Both the position numbers and the translations under genes were made by a program. A stretch of 36,010 bases of DNA from Singulisphaera sp. (GTDB lineage Bacteria > Planctomycetota > Planctomycetia > Isosphaerales > Isosphaeraceae), in NCBI GenBank assembly GCA_027451445.1, contig DAIDJG010000157.1, positions 1 through 36,010 of the forward strand, written 5' to 3'. Positions 15,964-24,121 of the stretch are shown one piece after another. How positions within the stretch are numbered: position 1 is the stretch's first letter; each line of letters opens with the position of its first letter. The notes beneath the pieces are model-generated. The model saw nothing but the letters and a program-made list of their open reading frames with translations, ran no database searches and was not told where the DNA came from.

Positions 15964-16893
15964 ATGCAGCGTTCTCCCAGTTTACGAGCGCAGCGGGCGT
16001 TTACCCTGATCGAGCTGTTGGTGGTCATCGCCATCATCGGCGTACTTATTGGTCTGCTGCTCCCCGCCGTGCAGGCCGCGCGCGAAGCTGCGCGCCGGGC
16101 CCAGTGCGTCAACAATTTGAAGCAGCTCGGCCTTGCGCTGAATAACTACGAGTCCACATACCAAACCTTGCCTTCCGGCTATGTTTCCGGCTTCGATGCA
16201 ACCGGCACGGACACAGGGCCGGGCTGGGGTTGGACCGCGATGATGCTTCCCCAGATCGAACAGGCGAGCACCTACTCCGCGCTCAATTTTACGGTCGGCA
16301 TTGAGGTCGCCGCGAACCAGACAGCACGGCTGGTGACGATCAATAGCCTGTTATGCCCTTCCGACCACGTCCAGCCGACATGGCCGGCGGTGAACCGCGA
16401 TCCCGCCAGCGGTGCACCGACGAGTGTGATCTGCCAGGTCGCTCCATCGAATTATGTCGGCATGAGCGGCGTCAGTGAGCCGGGCCCCGAGGGCGAGGGA
16501 CTGTTCTTTCGCAATAGCGCGGTGGCCTTCCGCGACATCACCGATGGGTTGTCGCAAACGCTCGCCATCGGCGAACGCGCGCACGTGCTTGGTGTAGCGA
16601 CCTGGACAGGAGCCGTCACCGGGGCCTTGCTCTACGACGACACCCCCGACATCATCGGCACCACCGACGTGGAGACCTCAGCCGGTATGGTATTGGGACA
16701 CTCCGGCGAGGGCGTTGGCCCCGGTTCCAACCGATCCGAGCCGAACCAGTTCTACAGCCTTCACTTCGGCCGAGGCGTCAACTTCCTGTTCGCGGACGGG
16801 CACGTGATGTATCTCAAATACACGATGAACTACAACACGTACGTCGCCCTCTCGACACGGAATGGCGGCGAAGTGACCTCGGGCGACTATTGA
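15964..16893 (+). CDS. DUF1559 prepilin-like protein
   Basis: The 309-residue product starts with a type IV prepilin/general-secretion signal: a short basic leader, then FTLIELLVVIAIIGVLIGLLLPAVQAAREAA split by the usual processing site before Phe, with Glu at position 5 of the mature form. A DUF1559 domain typical of planctomycetes follows (NNLKQLGLALNNYEST, later GLSQTLAIGE). The end carries HFGRGVNFLFADGHV, the H-X9-DG motif. It should be cleaved by a prepilin peptidase and sit in the inner membrane or a pseudopilus; the exact role of this large family is unknown. Its Shine-Dalgarno is trapped in a hairpin shared with the upstream gene's stop. A small lipoprotein gene starts 20 bp after its stop. 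Confidence 0.95.
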   Translation: MQRSPSLRAQRAFTLIELLVVIAIIGVLIGLLLPAVQAAREAARRAQCVNNLKQLGLALNNYESTYQTLPSGYVSGFDATGTDTGPGWGWTAMMLPQIEQASTYSALNFTVGIEVAANQTARLVTINSLLCPSDHVQPTWPAVNRDPASGAPTSVICQVAPSNYVGMSGVSEPGPEGEGLFFRNSAVAFRDITDGLSQTLAIGERAHVLGVATWTGAVTGALLYDDTPDIIGTTDVETSAGMVLGHSGEGVGPGSNRSEPNQFYSLHFGRGVNFLFADGHVMYLKYTMNYNTYVALSTRNGGEVTSGDY

Positions 16894-16913
16894 TCCAGGA
16901 GCGGACAACGAAT

Positions 16914-17198
16914 ATGAAGCGCTTGATGTTAGCGGCTGTGCTGGCGAGCGCCGTGTACGGCTGTGGTGACGATGACGATGATGACGTCGGGAAGATCAAA
17001 ACGGCCATCCCGATGGACCAGGTTCCCGCCGCCGTCTTGAAAGCGGCCAAGGATGCCGCCCCCGACTTGACGTTTTATGCCGCCTATGACGACACGTTCA
17101 AGGGACAAAAGAGCATCGAGCTGAAGGGCAAGACGAAGACGGGGAAGATCAAGGAACTCGAGATCTCGCCCGACGGAAAGGTGCTGGGATTCGAGTAG
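16914..17198 (+). CDS. Small lipoprotein with a PepSY-like domain
   Basis: The 94-residue product has a short signal (MKRLMLAAVLASAVYGC). The Cys at 17 is probably lipidated, although Tyr at -2 is unusual for a lipobox. Asp-rich DDDDDD follows, then a compact domain: IPMDQVPAAVLKAAKDAAP, a strand with YAAYDD, and KTGKIKELEISPDGKVLGFE. This pattern matches PepSY-like domains, found in periplasmic inhibitory or stress-related proteins. It starts 20 bp after the DUF1559 gene, so the two are likely one operon, ended by a hairpin at 17250. Function is inferred only at the family level. Confidence 0.8.
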   Translation: MKRLMLAAVLASAVYGCGDDDDDDVGKIKTAIPMDQVPAAVLKAAKDAAPDLTFYAAYDDTFKGQKSIELKGKTKTGKIKELEISPDGKVLGFE

Positions 17199-17249
17199 GA
17201 TACGCTCGACTGCGCATCGCGCTACGCCCTTCGGAAGCAGGCGAACCTC

Positions 17250-17282
17250 ATAACCCCCCCTTTGTCGAGGGGGGAGAGTTAT
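17250..17282 (+). terminator. GC-rich hairpin after the DUF1559-lipoprotein operon
   Basis: CCCCCC-TTTGTCGA-GGGGGG is extended by an outer ATAAC/GTTAT pairing with a small AGA bulge. It lies about 50 bp after the lipoprotein stop and is followed by an AT-rich TATATATT. It is likely a transcription terminator. Confidence 0.55.
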
Positions 17283-17461
17283 ATATTCCATCATCTGAAG
17301 GCTGAATCCAACACGGCCTCGCGAGCGAGCGAGCCGTGGAACCAAGTCACCGTCAACGGTAGACTCTACCCATCGTTCACAACGCGGCAGGCTTGCGCCC
17401 TGAGCATTTTGCTCGCGCTCGATAAGCCTGCTTTGACGCATCGTGTATCCGAGGGCGATTT

Positions 17462-19249
17462 GTGTTTGTCGGCCCGGTGTGCCACTACGAGCTGGTTCGA
17501 ATCGCGCGAAGCCGGCGCACGTTCGTGCTGCGGTCCGTCTTCGGCTTGGTCGTTCTCGGAATCGTGGGAGTTTCCTACGCGTTCCAATCGGGCCCGATGC
17601 GACCGTGGTACAGTCCGGGACGGCTGACGATCTCGGAGATGTCCGAGCTCAGCCAATCGATTTTCTGGATGACCGCCTCGGCCCTCACAGCGCTCGTGCT
17701 CGGGCTGACTCCCGCGTTGGTCGCAGACGCGATCGCCTCGGAGCGGCAACGGAAGACGCTGGACGACGTCCTGGTCAGCCAGTTGAACAGCGTCGAGATC
17801 ATCGTCGGCAAGCTCGCGGCGCGCTTGGTGCACGTCGGCGTATTTCCGGTCCTGGTGCTGCCGATCTTGAGCCTCTTGACGCTCCTCGGTGGCATTGAAC
17901 CGGTCGGGCTCGTGCTCTGCTACGCGGCACTGCTGGCAACGGCCTACTTCCTCGCAGGCCTCTCGGTCCTGGCATCGGTGCTGTCCCGGCGCCCGCGCGA
18001 CGCGATGGGACTCGCGTACGGGCTCACGTCGCTCTGGCTGTTCGCCCCCCTCGCCGTCGCGTTGGCACAGTCGTTTCTGCCGGTCCAATGGGCCGAACCA
18101 TTGCATCGGCTCATCGAGGTCGCCCGCTGGGTCGGGCCGCCGAGCCCGTTGGGGCTGTTGACCAATACCGGCTCGATGTTGAGTGCCAGTGCCGACGCAC
18201 TCTGGCGCGAAATCGAGTGGATCGTCGGGATGGAGCTCGCCTACGGCACGCTCTTCATCGCCGGCGCGGCCTGGCAGCTCCGGCCTGCATCACAGCGCCA
18301 AGGGGCACGGAGCGCCCGTCGAGGACGTCCGGGGCAATCGGCGCGGCGGTGGTTCGCAGTCCGAGCCTGTACGGACGAGCCCGTCTTCTGGAAAGAGGCC
18401 TATTTCACGCCTGTTGCCGGCGGCCTCGGCAAGCGGCTGGCACGCCTTGTGGGCTTCGTCCTGCTTGGCGCGGCGTTCGTTGGTGGGTGTGTTGGATCAG
18501 TCCATGCCTTTCGAGAAGTCATCGGCCTCATCGATGGTTCGACGCACGGTTATCGGATGGCGTTCAACATCGGCCTGCGGTTCGGCACGGGCGCGCTGTT
18601 CTTCCTCTGGATGCTCTGGCTCGGCGGCGTGACCGCGGCGAGTCTTTCGTCCGAGCGCGAACAAGACACCTGGATCAGCCTGCTCTCCACACCGCTCGAG
18701 GCCCGTGACATCCTGCGAGGGAAGATGTTAGGCGCGCTGCGCGCGACCGCCCATTTTGGGGTTACGATCGTTGCACTTTGGTTTCTCGGCCTGTTCGCTG
18801 GCGCGGTTCACCCGCTCGGGTTCCTGAGTGCGTCCATTGTATTGGCGCTTTGCACCTGGTTCGTGATCGCGCTCGGGACGTACCAGTCGCTCCGCGCCAA
18901 AGCCACATGGCACGCGCGACTTTGGACGCAAGGAATCGTGGTCGCCCCTCAATTCTGCTGCCTCTTCCCGTTGCCGTCGGTCGGCACCCTGCTGGGGTAC
19001 TCGTTATGGTCGTACAACGAGATCACCCAATTGCCGGAACTCTCTCTACGCCGGGACGGCGGCCCGATCATATTTATGGTTTTCTGGTTCGTGGGCGGCG
19101 TGGCGTTCTACGGCGTGATGGCTTATGTCTGGACTCGCTCCGCCTTTCGCAGCTTCGACACGGTGGCCGGACGCCCGCAACAACCCCGTGAGGCTGAAGT
19201 CGTTCTCAAGCCTTGGGAGCCTGATGAGGCCACGGGCGAGATCGCCTGA
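17462..19249 (+). CDS. ABC-2 type permease, two fused half-permeases
   Basis: The 595-residue inner-membrane protein has about twelve hydrophobic segments. Two similar halves can be seen. Residues 1-280 include TPALVADAIASERQRKTLDDVLVSQL...IIVGKL. Residues about 300-560 include TAASLSSEREQDTWISLLSTPL...DILRGKML. This S-E-R-x-x-x-T-x-x-x-L-L-x-T/S-P-x...GK element is the coupling helix region of ABC-2 exporters, so the gene is a head-to-tail fusion. No ATPase gene is next to it in this window, so its partner must be encoded elsewhere. The start is GTG 17462, with GAGG upstream; substrate unknown. The C-terminus ends convergently, 19 bp from an amine oxidase gene. Confidence 0.88.
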   Translation: MFVGPVCHYELVRIARSRRTFVLRSVFGLVVLGIVGVSYAFQSGPMRPWYSPGRLTISEMSELSQSIFWMTASALTALVLGLTPALVADAIASERQRKTLDDVLVSQLNSVEIIVGKLAARLVHVGVFPVLVLPILSLLTLLGGIEPVGLVLCYAALLATAYFLAGLSVLASVLSRRPRDAMGLAYGLTSLWLFAPLAVALAQSFLPVQWAEPLHRLIEVARWVGPPSPLGLLTNTGSMLSASADALWREIEWIVGMELAYGTLFIAGAAWQLRPASQRQGARSARRGRPGQSARRWFAVRACTDEPVFWKEAYFTPVAGGLGKRLARLVGFVLLGAAFVGGCVGSVHAFREVIGLIDGSTHGYRMAFNIGLRFGTGALFFLWMLWLGGVTAASLSSEREQDTWISLLSTPLEARDILRGKMLGALRATAHFGVTIVALWFLGLFAGAVHPLGFLSASIVLALCTWFVIALGTYQSLRAKATWHARLWTQGIVVAPQFCCLFPLPSVGTLLGYSLWSYNEITQLPELSLRRDGGPIIFMVFWFVGGVAFYGVMAYVWTRSAFRSFDTVAGRPQQPREAEVVLKPWEPDEATGEIA

Positions 19250-19268
19250 GTGCCACGGATTACCCACC

Positions 19269-20753
19269 TCAGAGCCGATGGATCGCCTCCGCCACACGGT
19301 TGGCCGAACGTGTGGCGGCGTCCATGCCCCAGGGGAGGTTGTCGGCGAACGAGCCGGCGAAGTGAACACGGCCGACCGGTTCCATGATGTGCGGCCAGAA
19401 TTGCTTGAGCTTGCCCAGCGGGAAAGGATGACGCTCGCAGCCGAACGCCCACGGGTCCTTGGCCCAGTTGTGGACATAGGCCTGTTCGACGGTCTGCGAC
19501 TTCCCGGGGTAAAATCCCTTGAACGCCTTCAACGCCTCGTCGGCCGTGACGTCCGGCCTGCCGCTCCCCATCAGGATGCATCGGTCGCCCGGCACTTCAT
19601 CGGCCGTCTCGTACACGAGATACATCGCGCTGTCGCCCGTCTCGAGGTTGATGCTCGGCAGGTCGCCTTTCCAGAACGGCGTGTGCGACTGCAAGAGCAC
19701 GCGCGACTGCGAGCCGAACACGACGTTTTCGAGCACGAAGCGCTTCGATTCCGGCCAGGCGGGGGTCACGGGGATCTTCTTGAGAATCGCCAGCGGAATG
19801 CAGCAAACGAGGTACTCGGCCGTGAGTTCCTGCGGTTCGCCGTACTGCTGAAAACGAACGTTGACGCCCGACGCCCCGTGCGCGATGCCCGTCACTGGAC
19901 ATCCCAGGCGCAAGCGGTCGCCGAGCTTGGCTGCGAATGTGTCGGTGAGAAGCTGGTTCCCACCCTTGAGACGAAAGACCTCGCGCTTGAAGACCGGGAG
20001 CCCTCGACGCTTGATGATCGCCTGCTGCCACACCCGGAACAGTGCCGAGACCTCGCCGTTCCGCGCCGCCGGTGTGCCGTCGCCCCGGCGCACGCCGTTG
20101 AACCGGAGCGCGGCGTCCGAGGCGCCGTCCTTCGCGAGCAACTCTCCCGCGGTCATCTCGTCGAGCTGATCGAGTGCCGCGCCAAATGGTTGATACTCAT
20201 CCTTGAACGCATCCAGATACGGTCCGAGATAGAGTAGCGGTAGCTCGGGCCAACTGTGTTCCGCGATGAAGCTGATCTCCCGCGGACTGAATCCAAAAGC
20301 CGCGAGCACCTTGCGATCCTGAAGCTGTTCCTCGGTGTACCACTTGCCGTCGATGCGCCGCAGCATGTCGCGCCGGCGCGGATAAGGGAGAAAGGGGAGG
20401 TTGAACTTCTCGACGTACTTCCAGTACTGGTCGTATCCCGGCTTCGTGAAGTGCTCGGCCCCCACGTCGGCATACAGTCCGTCCGGTAGAGGGTCACGTA
20501 TGGTTTTGACATGTCCGCCGGGTCGGCCTGACGCCTCGAGGACGATCACGTCATGACCGCGATCCATGAGCTCATAAGCGCAACACAAGCCACCAATCCC
20601 AGCGCCGATAACGATCACTCGCTTCGTTGCCGCCGCCCCCGCGACACTACGGGCACCCGGTAACACAACTGCCGATAGGGCCGCCGCCCCCGCGAGACGC
20701 AGCGCGTCGCGGCGATTGATGGACTCTTGAGTTTGAGGCACGTGGAGTTCCAT
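19269..20753 (-). CDS. Tat-exported FAD-dependent amine oxidase-like protein
   Basis: The 494-residue product has an N-terminal twin-arginine signal (INRRDALRLAGAAALSAVVLPGA). The FAD-binding fold follows: VIVIGAGIGGLCCAYELMDRG, then VLEASGRPGGHVKT, the dinucleotide and GG motifs of the flavin amine oxidase/phytoene desaturase superfamily. The C-terminal VGRVHFAGSFADNLPWGMDAATRSANRVAEAI matches the FAD-binding end (usual form: FAGD...G...GA..SG). Middle blocks such as FRLKGGNQLLTDTFAAKL also fit. The substrate (amine, carotenoid-like lipid or other) cannot be told. ATG 20753 is chosen over an upstream TTG at 20792 because the twin-arginine signal then lies near the start. It is a single gene, divergent from the TfoX-like gene. 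Confidence 0.88.
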   Translation of the reverse strand: MELHVPQTQESINRRDALRLAGAAALSAVVLPGARSVAGAAATKRVIVIGAGIGGLCCAYELMDRGHDVIVLEASGRPGGHVKTIRDPLPDGLYADVGAEHFTKPGYDQYWKYVEKFNLPFLPYPRRRDMLRRIDGKWYTEEQLQDRKVLAAFGFSPREISFIAEHSWPELPLLYLGPYLDAFKDEYQPFGAALDQLDEMTAGELLAKDGASDAALRFNGVRRGDGTPAARNGEVSALFRVWQQAIIKRRGLPVFKREVFRLKGGNQLLTDTFAAKLGDRLRLGCPVTGIAHGASGVNVRFQQYGEPQELTAEYLVCCIPLAILKKIPVTPAWPESKRFVLENVVFGSQSRVLLQSHTPFWKGDLPSINLETGDSAMYLVYETADEVPGDRCILMGSGRPDVTADEALKAFKGFYPGKSQTVEQAYVHNWAKDPWAFGCERHPFPLGKLKQFWPHIMEPVGRVHFAGSFADNLPWGMDAATRSANRVAEAIHRL

Positions 20754-21072
20754 CGCGGGTTGCCTTTCTGGCGGTTGGCCTGATCGGCGCAAAAGCGCCG
20801 TAGAGCGATTGAGCCGCGCTCTCGGCAGGCTTGGTTTCAGTTCCGCGGATTGTCTGCGTTTACAGTCGCGACGGCAAGAGCCTGCCTCGCCCGTGCATTT
20901 CCACCAATCAGCCAGGGTGCGGCCGATGTGATCTCGTATTGATTAATTAGATTATTATGCAATCATCTCGAGTTCGGACCCGTGACGGATCTCGACTTTC
21001 CGCTTCGCACCGCGGAAGATGTCGAGCATCCCCTTCACCTCCCGCGAACCGCGGGAGCAGGAGACTTCCGTC
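20754..21072. other. Divergent intergenic region with inverted repeats and an AT-rich block
   Basis: No gene is seen. GGCGC-AAAA-GCGCC is a short hairpin near 20786-20799. GGCAGGCT (about 20824) and AGCCTGCC (about 20879) form an 8-bp inverted repeat around a ~47-nt spacer. A very AT-rich block at about 20938-20965 (TTGATTAATTAGATTATTATG) stands out and may hold the promoter of the TfoX-like gene. CTCCCGCG-AAC-CGCGGGAG (21039-21057) is a perfect 8-bp hairpin just before that gene's Shine-Dalgarno. Confidence 0.5.
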
Positions 21073-21405
21073 ATGGCCTACAGTGAGTCACTCGCCGGCC
21101 GCATCCGTGACGCCCTGGTGCGGAACCGGCGCATCGAAGAAAAGAAGATGTTCGGCGCGATTGCGTTCCTCTGGAATGGGAACGTCCTCGTCGGCGTCTG
21201 GAAGGACTCGCTGATCGTTCGCCTCAGTGCCGAAGACGGCGCGGAGGCATTGCGCGAGCCGCATGTCCGGGTATTCGACATTACTGGCAGGCCGATGAAG
21301 GGGTGGATCCTGGTCGACCCCGATGGGCTTGAGTTCGACGACGCATTGAAGGGTTGGATCGCGCGAGCACAGCGATTTGTCGAAACACGACCCGCGAAAG
21401 AATGA
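21073..21405 (+). CDS. TfoX/Sxy N-terminal domain protein
   Basis: The 110-residue product matches the TfoX N-terminal domain: a helical start, then KKMFGAIAFLWNGNVLVGVWKDSLIVRLS, and a later GRPMKGWILVDPDGLEFDDALKGWIARAQRFV. In gamma-proteobacteria TfoX regulates competence. Stand-alone N-domain proteins such as this are widespread and of unknown function, so a competence role should not be assumed. ATG 21073 has AGGAG about nine bases upstream; just before it lies a perfect 8-bp hairpin (21039-21057), which may affect translation. Confidence 0.85.
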   Translation: MAYSESLAGRIRDALVRNRRIEEKKMFGAIAFLWNGNVLVGVWKDSLIVRLSAEDGAEALREPHVRVFDITGRPMKGWILVDPDGLEFDDALKGWIARAQRFVETRPAKE

Positions 21406-21506
21406 TGTGCCGAGACGCATGAGATGCGTTTTGCGCACTCCCACTATCTGGGCACTCAACGCGTTCGGCACAAACACGAGATCATATTACATGATTTCGC
21501 GTGGAT

Positions 21507-22199
21507 TCACTTCGCATTCGCGACGCCGTTCGATCGCTTGGCAAGCAACTCCGTCTTCGTCTTCTCCCAGCTTGCGTTGGGCAACGCCTCCCACACCTTC
21601 AGCTCTTTGAACGCCACCGAGCCGCCCAGGATCGTGAGGCCGAAGTTGGCTTTGTCCACGTCGAGTGCGTCGTGCGAGCCAAACGCCACGTGCTGGCCGT
21701 CGAGGCCGGCGAGCATTTCCTTGCCGTTGAGCTCGACCACCAGTGTGTGCCACTCGCCGGCTTTCAGCGGTGTCTTGACGTCCTGCAAGATGGCGGCCTT
21801 GTCCGGGCCCTCGTGGTCGAAGTCGTCCTTCTGGACGCGGAACCCGGTGGGAAGGATCAGGACGCGGCAGAGGTGGGCTTTTGCGGTGTTCACGCTGAGC
21901 GTGGTGTTCCGTGCGCCGTCGAGTTTGAAGGAATACTGGATGATCGCGTTGTGGAACGTCTGAGTGTGGCGCAGGACCGCGGCATGCTTGTCGGATTTCA
22001 ACTCCGTGCCAATCAACGCGCCGTCGGCCGGCTCCCACTGCCCCTTGGCGATCTTCCACGCCTTGCCGGGCGTTGTGCTGAGCGAATCCTCGAAGAGGAG
22101 CTTCCCGCGCTCCGTCATCAGGGTCGGCGATTCCGAAGCCGGTGCGGCAGCCAGGGCCGGGATCATCAGTGGCAGGAAGAGCAGGCGCGCGATGCGCAT
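21507..22199 (-). CDS. Secreted DUF1080-like (3-keto-disaccharide hydrolase-like) protein
   Basis: From ATG 22199 the 230-residue product has a signal peptide (MRIARLLFLPLMIPALAAAPA). A jelly-roll-like domain follows, with the order seen in DUF1080/3-keto-disaccharide hydrolase-type proteins: LLFEDSLS...WKIAKGQWEPADGALIG, then FHNAIIQYSFKLDG, KAGEWHTLVVELNGKEMLAGLDG, and a final FGLTILGGSVAFKELKVWEA. These are abundant in planctomycetes and linked to carbohydrate use in the periplasm. No catalytic residues are obvious. The start is chosen because GAGGG lies eight bases upstream; an ATG at 22220 would add seven residues. It stands alone between divergent and convergent neighbours. Confidence 0.8.
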   Translation of the reverse strand: MRIARLLFLPLMIPALAAAPASESPTLMTERGKLLFEDSLSTTPGKAWKIAKGQWEPADGALIGTELKSDKHAAVLRHTQTFHNAIIQYSFKLDGARNTTLSVNTAKAHLCRVLILPTGFRVQKDDFDHEGPDKAAILQDVKTPLKAGEWHTLVVELNGKEMLAGLDGQHVAFGSHDALDVDKANFGLTILGGSVAFKELKVWEALPNASWEKTKTELLAKRSNGVANAK

Positions 22200-22406
22200 G
22201 GGATTGAGCCCTCGAGGCATGGGTTCGAGTGGGAACCGTCCGTTACGGACTGCGTCCCTGGCCCATGCTTAGCGCAACGAGCCACGCGAGTCCGACGAAC
22301 TGCCGGGATCATTCCGGCCGGGGGATTGAACACGGCATGCGCGCAAAAGTTCCGGAGCCGGGTCCGACACGCGCCGGACTCGGACAATCCTCGCGTCCGA
22401 TCGAGA

Positions 22407-23888
22407 CTACCTCCGCCCTCCGTCCAGAATCATCCCAAACGCGGCGCCCAGCGCCCCTCCGATGCCGCCGGCGACTCCTGCGAACAGCATCCGAAGTTGA
22501 TTGAACCCTTGGCCCTCAATCATCGGAAAGTAAGTCGGGGCGATCACCGTCTGAAAGACCGTCACGGCGACCACGCCTCCAAGGACCCCAAACGCTCTCT
22601 GCATTCCTCCCGTACGTGCACCCGAGCGCCGCGGAGGCTCCCCCTCCATGGCCCACTTCTGCACCATTTCGAGGGTGACGTCACCACCACGAGGCGGGGG
22701 AAGCGGATCGTTGTCGGCTTCCCAGACCTCGATCGAAACCAATTCCTCCCCTTCCGCCTCGGCACCTCCTTCTACTCCGACCGCGACGGGGACGCGGTCG
22801 GCGGGTACCGCGCCCTGCGCTGGACGCGCATGCGGGACCGACCGGGTACGCGCGGCGTTGGAATCGGGTTCATTCCGCTTCTTCCGCAGCGCAACCATGA
22901 AGAGTACGAGAAACGAAGTCACCCCCACAGCCCCGAACGCCAGGAACAGCAGCGCCGCCGCCTCTTTCGTCTTGTTGACGCGAGCGGCGTTCGTATCGTT
23001 CGCGGGCTCTGTGGCGGGTTTTGCCGGGACCGTCGCGGGGAGATTGGCTGTGGAAGCAGCGATCTCGTCTGCGGATGCTCGCTCGTTCTTTGGAGTCGGT
23101 GCAACCGCTTCGAGTGTCGGGTTAGCGACGTTCAAAGCGGGCGTCCCCACGGCGGCGGCTTTCCGCTGAGGCAACACTTCGACGGCCGGCGCCAGCACGT
23201 CCAGTCGCGGGGAGAGGAACGTGAGCCCCAGCGATGAGACCTTCTCCTGGTCCTGCGTGCCAAAAATGCCGACGATGGGCTCTCCTTGGCCGCTGAGTGT
23301 CGATTCGCTCCCGCCCGTCCGATCGCCGACCCACGGGCTGACGCCGGAGTGCGTCAAGTCGAGGCCTTGTCCGTCGATCTTGAGGTAACGCAAGGACAGC
23401 CCGTTGATCAAGAGTCCCGTGCGCAACGTGACATCACCCACGGCATACCCCTGAGGGGCGAGCAAGCGAACCGTGCGCTGGACTTTGCTCCGGATCACCC
23501 GGTTGTCCGGCGTGATCTTGTCCGTGAACAACCCATGGGGGCGGGCACGCAGCATCCCCCGATCGGTCAAGTAGAGCGGGCGTAGGGCGTAGACCACTTC
23601 GAGGTTCATGAACCGGCCCAGTCCAACCTCGAAGCCGATGAGGACGCCACCCTCCGCCGGTACGTCGTCAAACGGTTCTTTATTGAGGTCGAACCCTCTC
23701 GACGGGCTTTTCTGCACCCTGTGGTCGGCGATCGCCGACCGCACGCTCCCGCCGAGCGTCGTTGACGACGGTGGTGGAGGCGCCGCGGACGCCGCGCCCA
23801 TCTCCACGACCCAGACCCCGAGCACGGCGAGTCCCCACCCAAGGGCCCTGCACCTCGAGGATCCTTGCCCCAATCGAGGATGACTCAT
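22407..23888 (-). CDS. Unknown exported protein with a Gly-rich beta domain and membrane segments
   Basis: The 493-residue product has a signal peptide (1-36). The beta-rich region at about 60-215 contains GGVLIGFEVGLGRFMN, GYAVGDVTLRTGLLINGLSLRY, SPWVGDRTGGSESTLSGQGEPIVGIFG and LGLTFL. The repeated Gly-Gly turns recall jacalin-like or VMO-I-like folds, which bind carbohydrate; this is by appearance only. A low-complexity Ala/Pro linker follows, one transmembrane helix (about 308-332), an acidic soluble part, and two more hydrophobic segments at 430-455 and 470-488. The beta domain is probably outside the cytoplasm and the acidic part inside. Function is unknown. It is divergent from NAD kinase across 233 bp. 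Confidence 0.75.
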   Translation of the reverse strand: MSHPRLGQGSSRCRALGWGLAVLGVWVVEMGAASAAPPPPSSTTLGGSVRSAIADHRVQKSPSRGFDLNKEPFDDVPAEGGVLIGFEVGLGRFMNLEVVYALRPLYLTDRGMLRARPHGLFTDKITPDNRVIRSKVQRTVRLLAPQGYAVGDVTLRTGLLINGLSLRYLKIDGQGLDLTHSGVSPWVGDRTGGSESTLSGQGEPIVGIFGTQDQEKVSSLGLTFLSPRLDVLAPAVEVLPQRKAAAVGTPALNVANPTLEAVAPTPKNERASADEIAASTANLPATVPAKPATEPANDTNAARVNKTKEAAALLFLAFGAVGVTSFLVLFMVALRKKRNEPDSNAARTRSVPHARPAQGAVPADRVPVAVGVEGGAEAEGEELVSIEVWEADNDPLPPPRGGDVTLEMVQKWAMEGEPPRRSGARTGGMQRAFGVLGGVVAVTVFQTVIAPTYFPMIEGQGFNQLRMLFAGVAGGIGGALGAAFGMILDGGRR

Positions 23889-24121
23889 CGCGCACTCCCT
23901 GATTCAGAACTCGAACCCCCCTGCGGACGCCGGTCGTCCACAGTCCGTCCCCAACGTTCCGACGCCAAGGGACGCGCCAAAACTCTAGGTCACGCAGCGG
24001 CAACGATGGATACCAGGGGTGTGAATCTTCGGACGTCGCCAGAGTCCGAGCGGCCTGGTAGACTCGGTACGAACCCGGAACTGCCCCTAGGCAACGCCAT
24101 CCCGAGTGAAACCGACCGCTC

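Noticed and set aside
21501-23237. A plus-strand open frame of 578 codons
   Set aside because: It is antisense to two genes with signal peptides and has no domain pattern.
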